Shown here: positions 1 through 7,708 of the stretch, piece after piece
How positions within the stretch are numbered: the first letter of the stretch is position 1
How the letters are laid out: each line of letters starts with the position of its first letter
Source of the DNA: JANYJZ01 sp964523395
Lineage (GTDB): Bacteria; Bacteroidota; Ignavibacteria; UBA10030; SZUA-254
Assembly: GCA_964523395.1 (NCBI GenBank)
Contig: CAZFXS010000007.1
Span: forward strand, 62,001 to 126,000
Length of the DNA: 64,000 nt
Direction of reading: 5' to 3'
Program-made: the position numbers and the translations under genes
Notes under the pieces: generated by a model
Told to the model about the DNA's origin: nothing
Database searches by the model: none
The model's input: only the letters and a program-made list of their open reading frames with translations

Positions 1-386
1 TCTGACGCGAAGTAACCGCCTTTCTTACCCCACTCCGTCATGGTGCGAGAAACGCGGTTAACTAACTGACGGACACTCATCTCACGTTGCGGTGTTCCAA
101 TTTTACCGTGGAAATATTTTGATACGACGACATTTGTCGCTGTCATTGACCATGATTTGGGAACCTCGACATTTTTCTGTTCGAAAATCGTTTCGCCTTT
201 TTCGTTGCTGATAACGGCGGTACGGAATTCCCATTCGATCTGGTCAAATGGATGTACGTCAGGTTTCGTATAATATCTTCGGAATAATAAGCCGCGGCGC
301 TGCTGCTGTGTGCCTTCGGGTTTTTCCTGCCTGACGGGTACGGTGATATCGCCTCCGCCAAGCACGGCCATCTCTGGTGTAGCCAT
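1..386 (-). CDS. nrdJ: Adenosylcobalamin-dependent (class II) ribonucleotide reductase, N-terminal part, cut by window edge
   Basis: Reading the minus strand from an ATG at 384-386 gives 128 open codons to the window edge. The N-terminus is typical of class II ribonucleotide reductases: after about 45 residues comes DQIEWEFRTAVI, then a segment with WSMTATNVVVSKYF and, near the edge, VRQLVNRVSRTMTEWG. Class II enzymes reduce ribonucleotides to deoxyribonucleotides using coenzyme B12 and work with or without oxygen. An AGGAG ribosome-binding site lies about 9 bases before the ATG. The catalytic cysteines are outside the window, so the assignment rests on the N-terminal domain only. A good sigma-70 promoter lies about 235 bases upstream. 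Confidence 0.85.
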   Translation of the reverse strand, partial: MATPEMAVLGGGDITVPVRQEKPEGTQQQRRGLLFRRYYTKPDVHPFDQIEWEFRTAVISNEKGETIFEQKNVEVPKSWSMTATNVVVSKYFHGKIGTPQREMSVRQLVNRVSRTMTEWGKKGGYFAS

Positions 387-437
387 CGATGTGGTCTCCT
401 CTAAAAGGGTGGATGAATAAAGTTATTTAAATAGTCA

Positions 438-462
438 AGCCTTCCGAAATGAACGGAAGGCT
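438..462 (-). promoter_or_regulatory. Hairpin in the nrdJ leader
   Basis: A perfect 9-bp inverted repeat (AGCCTTCCG / CGGAAGGCT) with a 7-base loop lies about 50 bases before the nrdJ start codon. On the minus strand it is followed by an AU-rich stretch that lacks a clean U-run. It could be a weak terminator or attenuator, or simply a leader structure. Confidence 0.45.
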
Positions 463-626
463 GAAAAAACGTAAATTTGGGTTGATTTCTTTAAAAAATG
501 AGAATAGCGCTTTATCGTCGATACTTGACTCATTACTCCTTGGTAAACTTTCCTCTTTAAGTTCTGTCGTCAGGGGAGATGCGCAATTCCGACTCGTTTG
601 AGCTTTGGTCGGCGACATTGGGACGA

Positions 627-655
627 AATATATGCAGTTAAGTATAAGAAGTCAA
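627..655 (-). promoter_or_regulatory. Sigma-70-type promoter for nrdJ
   Basis: On the minus strand a TTGACT -35 box (650-655) and a TATATT -10 box (627-632) are separated by exactly 17 bases. Transcription would start near 620, giving nrdJ a leader of about 235 nt. Confidence 0.6.
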
Positions 656-900
656 GTAAAAAATTATTAAAATTTCGTGAGACTTATTATTTTCTACATA
701 CTCCGGAATTTTTTCCTTGACACGAACTTGAAAATCCGGTTGGATTCGCGGTTGGACCACATCTCGAATTTTCGATGAAATAGTTCTGATTTTCCCATTT
801 TTGGTCAGGTTGCTTTTCATCGTTTGAGACGCTATTTTACGCCGGACAATCCGATGTTTTGAAAAAGTACTCTCTGAAAATTAATTAAATTTTTTTAATC

Positions 901-2718
901 ATGTCAGCACCAATTCGATTCTCCACGATTGCAGAAATGTTTGATAAGTTACGCGACGCTTTTGAAAAAGAAGAGCGTCCCATGCTCATGCATAAAGTCG
1001 ATGGAGTGTACAAGGGGATTTCTTATACTGAGTTTGCTGAACGCGTCGACTGTTTCGCTCACGGCCTTGCATCAATTGGAGTAAAGCGCGGAGATCATAT
1101 TGCGGTGATTTCAGAGAATCGCCCGGAATGGGTAGTGGCCGACAGCGGCATGATCCGGCTTGGTGCAGTCAATATTTCCATCTATCCTACGCTCACACCA
1201 AAACAGATCGAATTTATTTTTAATGACGCCGGGGTGCAATACGCTGTCGTTTCAAATCAAATGCAGCTTCAGAAAGTGCTGAAAATCCTTCCTGATGTTC
1301 CGACACTGAAAATGATTATTGTCTTTTCAGAGAAAGGGATTGAGGGAAATAATCAAATCCTTTTCTATACATCCATCATTGAAAAAGGAAAAAAGTTCAG
1401 GGATGAACATCCCGGCTATGTTCAGCAGGAAACCGCGAGAGTAACACCCGATGATTTATTAACGCTGATTTATACGTCGGGAACGACCGGCAATCCCAAA
1501 GGAGTTATGCTGACGCATAATAATCTCGTGAGTAACATTATCGCATCGGCGGATTGCATCCCGTTTAATCATGAAGATACGCTCCTTTCATTTCTTCCTT
1601 TGTGTCATTCCTATGAACGGATGGCGGGATATTATACCGCGATGGCATGCGGTGTCACTATTGCGTATGCGGAAAGCATTGAGACGGTCCGTGATAACCT
1701 TGTTGAAGTGCGGCCAACAGTGGTAACCACCGTTCCCAGGTTATTCGAGCGGATTTATAATAGAATGATGAAACAGATTGATGCGTCTCCGCCGTTCCGG
1801 CAGAAAATTTTTCATTGGGCAGTTGGTGTCGGGCGGCGATACGCGCGGCAAAAGAAGCAGGGATCAGTTTCTCCGTTGCTTACGTTGCAGAATCGCATAG
1901 CGGATATACTGGTGTTCGGAAAAGTTAAGGCGCGTACTGGCGGGCGAATACGCTTTTTTGTCTCTGGCGGTGCGGCATTACCGCGGGAGTTGGGAGAATT
2001 CTTTGAGGCTATCGGGATTCAGATTATTGAGGGGTATGGACTGACCGAATCGTCACCTGTTATCAGCGTCAACAGATTGGAAAAGTACAAATTCGGGACA
2101 GTTGGGTTTCCGATCCCTGATGTGACAGTGAAGATTGCTGAAGATGGTGAGATTATTATTAAAGGTCCGAATGTCATGAAAGGATACTGGAATAATTCCG
2201 AGGCAACCAAAGAATCTATCGATGCCGAAGGATGGCTTCATACCGGAGATATCGGGATTTTTGATGAGGAAGGATTTCTCGTTATTACCGACAGGAAGAA
2301 GCACCTCTTCGTAAGCTCCGGCGGTAAGAATATTGCGCCACAGCCAATAGAAAATCTTTTTCTCCAGAGTAAATACGTTGACCAGTTCTTTCTCCTTGGA
2401 GACGGGAAAATGTACCTCACGGCACTGATTGTTCCCGATTTTGAAAATCTGAAAGAATTCGCGCGGAAGAATGGTGTTTCGTTCTCCGGCGATGAGGACC
2501 TGGTGGCAAATACGGAAGTGATTTCTCTTTTCGACAAAGAGATCAATTCATTACAGAAGGATCTTGCGAATTACGAACGGGTAAGAAAATTCACGCTTTT
2601 GCCGGCACCGTTTACCATTGAAGCGGGAGAGATTACTCCCACCATGAAGATCAAGCGGAAAGTGGTTGAACAAAAATATTCAACCATTATCAAAAAAATG
2701 TATGAGGGCGTAGGATGA
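901..2718 (+). CDS. Long-chain fatty acid-CoA ligase (AMP-forming)
   Basis: This 605-residue enzyme belongs to the AMP-binding, FAA1-type acyl-CoA synthetases, which activate fatty acids to acyl-CoA via acyl-adenylate for degradation or lipid synthesis. The P-loop motif YTSGTTGNPKG starts at about residue 191, GYGLTESSP is near 378, and HTGDIG near 447 is followed by the DRKK segment typical of the family. The length is normal (about 600). The ATG at 901 has no clear Shine-Dalgarno sequence; the bases before it are almost all A and T. The gene stands alone between nrdJ and an opposing lipoprotein gene, so context does not show which chain length it prefers. Confidence 0.9.
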   Translation: MSAPIRFSTIAEMFDKLRDAFEKEERPMLMHKVDGVYKGISYTEFAERVDCFAHGLASIGVKRGDHIAVISENRPEWVVADSGMIRLGAVNISIYPTLTPKQIEFIFNDAGVQYAVVSNQMQLQKVLKILPDVPTLKMIIVFSEKGIEGNNQILFYTSIIEKGKKFRDEHPGYVQQETARVTPDDLLTLIYTSGTTGNPKGVMLTHNNLVSNIIASADCIPFNHEDTLLSFLPLCHSYERMAGYYTAMACGVTIAYAESIETVRDNLVEVRPTVVTTVPRLFERIYNRMMKQIDASPPFRQKIFHWAVGVGRRYARQKKQGSVSPLLTLQNRIADILVFGKVKARTGGRIRFFVSGGAALPRELGEFFEAIGIQIIEGYGLTESSPVISVNRLEKYKFGTVGFPIPDVTVKIAEDGEIIIKGPNVMKGYWNNSEATKESIDAEGWLHTGDIGIFDEEGFLVITDRKKHLFVSSGGKNIAPQPIENLFLQSKYVDQFFLLGDGKMYLTALIVPDFENLKEFARKNGVSFSGDEDLVANTEVISLFDKEINSLQKDLANYERVRKFTLLPAPFTIEAGEITPTMKIKRKVVEQKYSTIIKKMYEGVG

Positions 2719-2745
2719 TGGTGCTGCTCTGAAAAGCGGCCGGTA

Positions 2746-3066
2746 TTATTTGTAATCCCTTTCGAGAATTTCCAGAGTAATGATGCGCATGTTAATCATG
2801 CTTTCAGGATTGTCGCAGAGGACGACGTAGTACCGTGTTCTGCCTGCGGTCATGTATTGCGAGCTCGGGCTGGCATTTAACGCCGCGATAAACTGTTGCT
2901 TGGAAAATCTTCCCGGGTATTTTTCGGTAATTTCTTTTTCCTTCCCCACAAAAAGTGAGTACACTTTGCCTCCCGTTGCATTCTCAACATACCATCCCGG
3001 TTTTGGCAACTTGGTGCATCCCTGAATCACAAACAAAAGAACACAGGCAAATAGCACAATTTTCAT
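2746..3066 (-). CDS. Small putative lipoprotein
   Basis: I place the start at the ATG at 3064-3066 because an AGAGG site precedes it by 6 bases and it gives a clean lipoprotein signal, with a hydrophobic stretch after MKI and the lipobox VIQGC. A longer frame to 3099 exists but would bury this signal. The mature part (about 90 residues) is soluble, has no domain I recognise, and ends in ILERDYK. It probably sits on a membrane facing the periplasm. It converges on the acyl-CoA synthetase gene and points away from the next gene, so it is likely a single transcription unit. Confidence 0.6.
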   Translation of the reverse strand: MKIVLFACVLLFVIQGCTKLPKPGWYVENATGGKVYSLFVGKEKEITEKYPGRFSKQQFIAALNASPSSQYMTAGRTRYYVVLCDNPESMINMRIITLEILERDYK

Positions 3067-3159
3067 TTGAACCTCTGCTGTTGGTGATAATTCAGGCACA
3101 GTATATAAAACTTTGAATTAAGCCGCAAGATTAGCATCAAAAACCTATAAATCATTTCC

Positions 3160-3188
3160 TTGACTCTGTTTCCAAAAATGGCTATTTT
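3160..3188 (+). promoter_or_regulatory. Sigma-70-type promoter for the membrane protein gene at 3240
   Basis: TTGACT (3160-3165), a 17-base spacer, then TATTTT (3183-3188). The predicted transcription start near 3195 favours the ATG at 3240 over a TTG at 3201 as the start of the downstream gene. Confidence 0.6.
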
Positions 3189-3239
3189 TATCCATCTTTT
3201 TTGGAGCTTTTTCTACTAAATTATCGATTTGATGAAATT

Positions 3240-4376
3240 ATGAACTCCTCATACGCAGTTGGTGTCAATTCCCGCGCCGACGATGTATCTGAAAATTTGT
3301 GGCTTAACAACAGAACCTGGGATCTGACGTTTATCAGTCTGAGCGCTGTTCTTGTCATTCTTCCTTTTGCGGCATACGAAATCTTTCAATATATACTGGG
3401 GTTCGAATCGGTTCGAACCGCGCTCGGAGTTTCGTCGGCAGATATACTTGACGTGAGTCGCAATACAGTCAACGGATTAATCGCGCTGCTCATCGGCGGC
3501 CCGCATATGTATGCCACCTACACCCGGACATTTCTTGACGGGGATTTCCGGAAGAATCATATTCCTTTTCTTCTCGGATCTTTACTTTTGCCTTTTATGG
3601 TTGTCTATCTTGGTGTTGTCTACTTTGAACTTCTCGTAACATTGTTTTTCTTCTGGGCATCAATTCATATTCTTCATCAGATCTCATACATTATTGACTG
3701 TTACAACGAGAAACAGGCGAAGCCGGTCTCAACACAATCACGCATTTTGGATTATGTTGTTGTGTTTTCCTCACTTTACCCGATTGGCGTCTGGAGGATG
3801 GTGAACAACGATTTTAAAATCGGACAGATACGGCTGCTCTTCCCTGATTTCATGATGATTGAAAATAATCCGACTTTGGGATGGGGAATATTTTTGTTTG
3901 CCACGATGATTTTCGCGGTTTCATTAACATTGTGGATTGGCCGGACATACCGTGAATACACCCGCGGCGAGTTGCACACACCGAAAGCAATCCTGATGGC
4001 GCTGACGATTGTTGTTTCATTTTTTATTCCTTCATACCATGAACTTGATGTGGCATTTCAGGGATTTAATACGTGGCATTCGTTCCAGTATCTTGGGCTG
4101 ACATTATATATCAACCGGCTTCGTCAGCAGAAAGAAGGAATCTCAACTCCGTTAATCCGGAATATGTCGCTTGCCGGAAAAGGATTCAGGTTTTATGCAT
4201 TCAATGTCGGTTGTGCGCTTGGTGCTGTAGCAATGATCGCATTGCTACTTGTGAACAGACACGCTCTCGGTTTCAGCTTTGATCAATGCTATTATGTTGT
4301 TGTGCTTTCATTCCTTCTTATGCATTATTATCACGACCATCTGCTCTTTACACAGAAAAAAGCATTGGTATCGTAG
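3240..4376 (+). CDS. Polytopic membrane protein of unknown function with conserved-looking histidines
   Basis: I do not recognise this protein of about 378 residues. It has roughly eight to ten hydrophobic segments spread over its length, so it is an integral inner-membrane protein. Histidines cluster at or near helix ends: GGPHMYATYTRTF, SIHILHQISY, SYHELDV, TWHSFQYLGL and HYYHDHLLF. Membrane enzymes that hold iron or another metal, such as the Brp/Blh carotene-cleavage proteins, show similar patterns, but I cannot claim homology. The frame opens at a TTG at 3201, but the promoter geometry favours the ATG at 3240. A strong terminator follows, so it is probably monocistronic. Confidence 0.75.
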   Translation: MNSSYAVGVNSRADDVSENLWLNNRTWDLTFISLSAVLVILPFAAYEIFQYILGFESVRTALGVSSADILDVSRNTVNGLIALLIGGPHMYATYTRTFLDGDFRKNHIPFLLGSLLLPFMVVYLGVVYFELLVTLFFFWASIHILHQISYIIDCYNEKQAKPVSTQSRILDYVVVFSSLYPIGVWRMVNNDFKIGQIRLLFPDFMMIENNPTLGWGIFLFATMIFAVSLTLWIGRTYREYTRGELHTPKAILMALTIVVSFFIPSYHELDVAFQGFNTWHSFQYLGLTLYINRLRQQKEGISTPLIRNMSLAGKGFRFYAFNVGCALGAVAMIALLLVNRHALGFSFDQCYYVVVLSFLLMHYYHDHLLFTQKKALVS

Positions 4377-4399
4377 GTCAGGTCTCATAGTATTCAGAG

Positions 4400-4438
4400 A
4401 AGCCCGGTTGCTATTGAGTGCCGGGCTTTCTTATTTTT
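4400..4438 (+). terminator. Rho-independent terminator after the membrane protein gene
   Basis: An 8-bp GC-rich stem (AAGCCCGG / CCGGGCTT) with a 13-base loop is followed by TCTTATTTTT. It sits between the membrane protein gene and the yqaA-like gene. Confidence 0.8.
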
Positions 4439-4446
4439 AATGCGAG

Positions 4447-5070
4447 ATGAATCAACCACCTGTTGTTGAATATTCCGGGAAACATCGCCTCCGCAATATC
4501 AAATTGTGGATTGAAAAGCTCGCTGAAAAAACTTCAGCCCGGTGGCTGTTATTTCTCCTTGCGGTCATCGAAGGCGCGATCTTTCCGATTCCCGTTGATC
4601 CGTTATTAATTGCTCTTTCCGTTGCAGATCCCCGTAAATCATTATTTGTCGCCGGGATTTGTATCGGCGGTTCCGTGATCGGTTCTTGTATTGGTTACGG
4701 TATCGGCTTTTGGGCGTTTGAAACATTTGCCCGCTCGTTGTTATCTTCCATAGGTGCTCTGGATGCGATATATCAGTCGCTTAGTTTGCTAAAGGAATAT
4801 GGGATATTTGCCCTCGTCGCTGCCGGATTTATTCCAATCCCGTATTCCGTGTTCTCGATAGCGGCGGGAATGAATCAGACACTTGGCTTTGGAATACTTG
4901 TACTCGGTTCAGTTCTCGGAAGAACGGTCCGGTTTGGATTGATTGGGATACTGTTTTACTTCTTTGGCGAAAAATGTAAGCTGTTTCTGGAAAAACATTT
5001 TGGAAAACTTTCCATTGTTTTCCTGCTGATTGTGCTCATTTTTGTGGTAGTGGTGCGATGGCTTCTTTGA
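4447..5070 (+). CDS. YqaA/DedA-family (VTT domain) membrane protein
   Basis: This 207-residue protein has the features of the YqaA branch of the DedA/VTT superfamily: GAIFPIPVDPLLIAL in the first re-entrant region, a Gly-rich stretch (GGSVIGSCIGYGIG), and a second FIPIPYSVFSIAAGM motif. DedA-type proteins are inner-membrane proteins linked to lipid transport and membrane homeostasis; the precise role of YqaA is not established. The C-terminus is one more membrane helix. The reading frame overlaps the next gene (pseudouridine synthase) by 13 bases, so the two are probably cotranscribed and translationally coupled. Confidence 0.85.
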   Translation: MNQPPVVEYSGKHRLRNIKLWIEKLAEKTSARWLLFLLAVIEGAIFPIPVDPLLIALSVADPRKSLFVAGICIGGSVIGSCIGYGIGFWAFETFARSLLSSIGALDAIYQSLSLLKEYGIFALVAAGFIPIPYSVFSIAAGMNQTLGFGILVLGSVLGRTVRFGLIGILFYFFGEKCKLFLEKHFGKLSIVFLLIVLIFVVVVRWLL

Positions 5071-5801
5071 AGAAAAATATCAAACGCGATGTAAGTATTG
5101 CCAGAGCGCTATCAAAACTCGGCTTTTGCTCACGCTCGGAAGCGGAACAGATCATTCGTGATGGAAGAGTTTCGGTTAATAATACTATCACCGGAAATCC
5201 TTCGCTTCGCGTATCATTGTCGGAAGACAAAATCCGTGTTGACGGGAAAGTCCCCCTTAAAAAAGAGTTTGTTTATATCGTCATGAATAAACCGGCGGGA
5301 GTGGTGACGACCAGATTAGATGAACGGGGAAGAAAGAATGTCTATGACCTCCTCGGCGATGTCGGCAAGTGGGTGTTTCCGATAGGCAGGCTTGATAAAG
5401 ATACTACCGGATTATTGCTTTTTACCAATGATAACAAATTTGGAGAGCTGCTGACAAATCCGATGTCAAAAGTTCCCAAAACCTATATTGTGAGACTCGA
5501 TAAGCCTTTGTCCGCTGAGCATGAACAAATATTGTCAGTTGGAATGAAACTTAATGGCGAGATATTGCGTCCAGCGATTATCCGTTCTTTGACTGCCGGT
5601 GAGATAGAAATGACAATCACTGAAGGGAAGAACCGTCAGATTCGGAGAATGTGTGATGCATTAGGTTATGGCGTCATCGCCCTGCGAAGAGTTCGTATCG
5701 GTGAATTAACAATTGGCGATTTGAAAGAAGGTGAGTGGAGGTATATATCGGAGAAAGAAGTAAAAGCCGTAGCTAATTCAAAAGTCAAAAGGAAAAAGTG
5801 A
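5058..5801 (+). CDS. RluB/RsuA-family rRNA pseudouridine synthase (first copy)
   Basis: This 247-residue enzyme isomerises a specific uridine in rRNA to pseudouridine. An N-terminal S4 RNA-binding domain (residues about 13-60, with ALSKLGFCSRSEAEQII) is followed by the RsuA/RluB catalytic domain, with the catalytic Asp in GRLDKDTTGLLLF and the later motif EGKNRQIRRMC. A basic tail ends in VKRKK. A second family member lies next to scpAB at 27114. The scpAB-linked copy is the likelier RluB, and this one may be an RluB, RluE or RluF-type paralogue with another target site. It overlaps the 3' end of the yqaA-like gene. Confidence 0.9.
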   Translation: MASLKKNIKRDVSIARALSKLGFCSRSEAEQIIRDGRVSVNNTITGNPSLRVSLSEDKIRVDGKVPLKKEFVYIVMNKPAGVVTTRLDERGRKNVYDLLGDVGKWVFPIGRLDKDTTGLLLFTNDNKFGELLTNPMSKVPKTYIVRLDKPLSAEHEQILSVGMKLNGEILRPAIIRSLTAGEIEMTITEGKNRQIRRMCDALGYGVIALRRVRIGELTIGDLKEGEWRYISEKEVKAVANSKVKRKK

Positions 5802-5910
5802 AAACGGTTTGAGGTTTGCGCATCGAGTTTTGAGAAATTATCTTCATCCCAAAATCTAAACACCATTTGTCCCAAATTGTCAATTGTAAATCGAAAATTG
5901 TAAATACCTT

Positions 5911-6375
5911 ATGCCTCAAATATCCTCATCTATCGTCGAAGTCTGCATCTTTAAATTCGAACAAAACCAGCCGCATTTTCTGCTATTGCATCGAAATCCT
6001 GCTGAATCAGTTTACCCCAACCTCTGGCAAATGGTTACCGGATCGATTGAAAAAGGGGAAAAAGCTTATGAGGCGGCATTACGGGAGATGGCAGAAGAGA
6101 CCGGACTGAAACCTGCGGCGTTTTGGGTCGTACCACATGTCAGCGTGTTCTATGACCATCGTTGGGATTCAGTGAATCACTGTCCGATGTTCGCCGCACA
6201 GGTACAGGTCGGATCTCATCCGGTCCTTTCTCAGGAACATGATGATTGTGTCTGGTTACCGCGTGCCGAGGCTGAAAAAAGGCTTGTTTGGCCCGGTCAG
6301 CGGGAAGGATTGAAAATTGTACATGACTATATCATAAAAGACGAAAAGACAGCGGGACTAATAAAAATTCTCTAG
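5911..6375 (+). CDS. Nudix hydrolase
   Basis: This 154-residue protein has a perfect Nudix box from about residue 44, in which GSIEKGE is followed by REMAEETGL, fitting G-x5-E-x7-REUxEExGU. Nudix enzymes hydrolyse nucleoside diphosphates linked to another group. The size and the N-terminal VEVCIF/FLLLHR strand pattern resemble dihydroneopterin-triphosphate pyrophosphatase (NudB-like) and general NTP pyrophosphohydrolases, but the substrate cannot be read from sequence. The 109-base gap upstream is AT-rich with short repeats of an AATTGTAAAT type. No Shine-Dalgarno sequence precedes the ATG. Confidence 0.85.
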   Translation: MPQISSSIVEVCIFKFEQNQPHFLLLHRNPAESVYPNLWQMVTGSIEKGEKAYEAALREMAEETGLKPAAFWVVPHVSVFYDHRWDSVNHCPMFAAQVQVGSHPVLSQEHDDCVWLPRAEAEKRLVWPGQREGLKIVHDYIIKDEKTAGLIKIL

Positions 6376-6498
6376 AAAGCTTATTACTGTCAACCTTTTT
6401 CGTTCCTGATAAGTCTAATACATACAACAGAATCGTTCTTTACGCCTTCATTGTATGATAAAAGTTTTTATTGGAATAAATTTATAGGAGAAATGTTC

Positions 6499-7536
6499 AT
6501 GAAATCAGGCCTTCTTGTAGTCGCAATTGTAATGATACTCTTCGTGGTTACCGGTACTGAAAGTTCAGCGCAATCAAAAGTCCGGGGATATTCACTTAGC
6601 AGTGGTGATACCGGTCCGAAGCTTGGGGTTTCCATACAGGATGTTACAGCAAAGTTAAAGGAACGGAAAAAACTCGCCGTAGACGAAGGTGCGCTGGTAA
6701 CATGGGTGGATGAAGACAGTCCGGCTGAGAAAGCCGGTATTCAGGAAGGTGACGTGATTGTAAAGTTCGATTCGAAATCGATTTATGATTCCGATGATCT
6801 GACACGTGCAGTCGGGAAAGTAAAGGAAGAGAAGGAAGTCAAGATTGAACTATACCGGAACGCTGACAAGAAAACTGTCACAGCAAAAATTGATAAACCT
6901 GCAAAATCACACGGGTATTCATTCTTTTACGATGATGGCGAAGATGACGGAGATGTGCACGTAAGAGTTACGCCTCCGACACCCCCAAGTCTTCCGAGAA
7001 TGCCGAAGATGGTGCGCCCGTTTAATTTCCATATGTCGATGCAGCATGCCATTGAAGGAATGGAAGTCCAGGAGCTGAATAAACAGCTTGCTGAATATTT
7101 TGAAGTCTCCTCGGGTCGCGGTCTTCTTGTCACAGAGGTGGAAAAGCGCTCACCCGCTGCGGATGCCGGATTTAAAGCCGGCGATGTGATCGTGAAAGTG
7201 AACAACTCATCTGTGCGCTCTCTCGATGATCTGCATGAAGAATTGTACGAAGGTGAAAAATCCAGCGCGCAGGTTGAGATTGTCAGAAAAGGGAAACCAC
7301 AGACATTGAACCTGAAGGTGGAAGAGTGGGACGAAGAAGATGATGATCTTTCTTTTGATGTCGATGTTCCGTATCTGCCGTACGCAGATGAAGCGGCATC
7401 GCGGGCCACACTTTCCCAGATGAATAAAGCATTTTTGAACGAACTGCAAGAAACTCTTTCTTCCATGCAAGACCGCATCCGGCAAAAGATGCGCCGGCTG
7501 CAGGAACGAATTACAGAAAAAGTATTAAGCATGTAA
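6499..7536 (+). CDS. Exported double-PDZ protein without a protease domain
   Basis: A TAGGAG site 8 bases before the ATG at 6499 fixes the start; the frame could extend to 6451 without support. A signal peptide of about 25 residues ends at SSAQS. Two PDZ domains follow: one at about residues 35-130 (GDVIVKFDSKSIYDSDDL) and one at about 210-295 (AGDVIVKVNNSSVRSLDDL). They are separated by an acidic and proline-rich linker. The C-terminal 50 residues are charged and likely helical. There is no trypsin-like or S41 domain, so this is probably a periplasmic adaptor, perhaps for a DegP-like protease or for envelope assembly. A strong terminator follows. Confidence 0.8.
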   Translation: MKSGLLVVAIVMILFVVTGTESSAQSKVRGYSLSSGDTGPKLGVSIQDVTAKLKERKKLAVDEGALVTWVDEDSPAEKAGIQEGDVIVKFDSKSIYDSDDLTRAVGKVKEEKEVKIELYRNADKKTVTAKIDKPAKSHGYSFFYDDGEDDGDVHVRVTPPTPPSLPRMPKMVRPFNFHMSMQHAIEGMEVQELNKQLAEYFEVSSGRGLLVTEVEKRSPAADAGFKAGDVIVKVNNSSVRSLDDLHEELYEGEKSSAQVEIVRKGKPQTLNLKVEEWDEEDDDLSFDVDVPYLPYADEAASRATLSQMNKAFLNELQETLSSMQDRIRQKMRRLQERITEKVLSM

Positions 7537-7573
7537 CATTCTTCTCCAAAGACCCTCCTATACAAACAAGGCT

Positions 7574-7615
7574 AAGAGAGCAGGATAAGAGAACGGTCCT
7601 GCTCTCTTTATTTTT
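7574..7615 (+). terminator. Rho-independent terminator after the PDZ protein gene
   Basis: A 12-bp perfect stem (AAGAGAGCAGGA / TCCTGCTCTCTT) with an 11-base loop runs into TTTATTTTT. It separates the PDZ protein gene from the adenylation-carrier-thioesterase gene. Confidence 0.9.
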
Positions 7616-7708
7616 AGTAGATACCCCTTTGTGCCGAAGTCAAAAGTTGATTCCGTAAAAGAATTTCAGTAGGTTTGCAGTTGAATTTTTCTCCGATGCG
7701 TTCTTTTG

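Larger units (their letters stand above)
387..900. other. Gene-free divergent region between nrdJ and the acyl-CoA synthetase gene
   Basis: This 514-base AT-rich stretch holds the nrdJ promoter (627-655), a long nrdJ leader with a perfect 9-bp hairpin (438-462), and the undefined upstream region of the acyl-CoA synthetase gene. Two open frames of 60 and 63 codons occur on the minus strand (638-820 and 427-618). I do not call them genes: neither has a Shine-Dalgarno sequence, the promoter -35 box lies between them, and the hairpin lies inside the second. I see no cobalamin riboswitch B12 box and no NrdR box. Confidence 0.5.

Noticed and set aside
427..618. 63-codon open frame on the minus strand in the nrdJ leader
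   Set aside because: Starts almost at the predicted transcription start, has no ribosome-binding site, contains the leader hairpin and resembles no protein.
387..620. Cobalamin riboswitch before nrdJ
   Set aside because: I looked for the conserved B12 box and found none; only a simple hairpin is visible.
638..820. 60-codon open frame on the minus strand
   Set aside because: No ribosome-binding site, AT-rich biased composition, and it runs into the nrdJ promoter.
6927..7565. 212-codon frame opposite the PDZ protein gene
   Set aside because: Ser/Arg-rich shadow of the acidic PDZ coding sequence; the plus-strand gene has a signal peptide and two domains.
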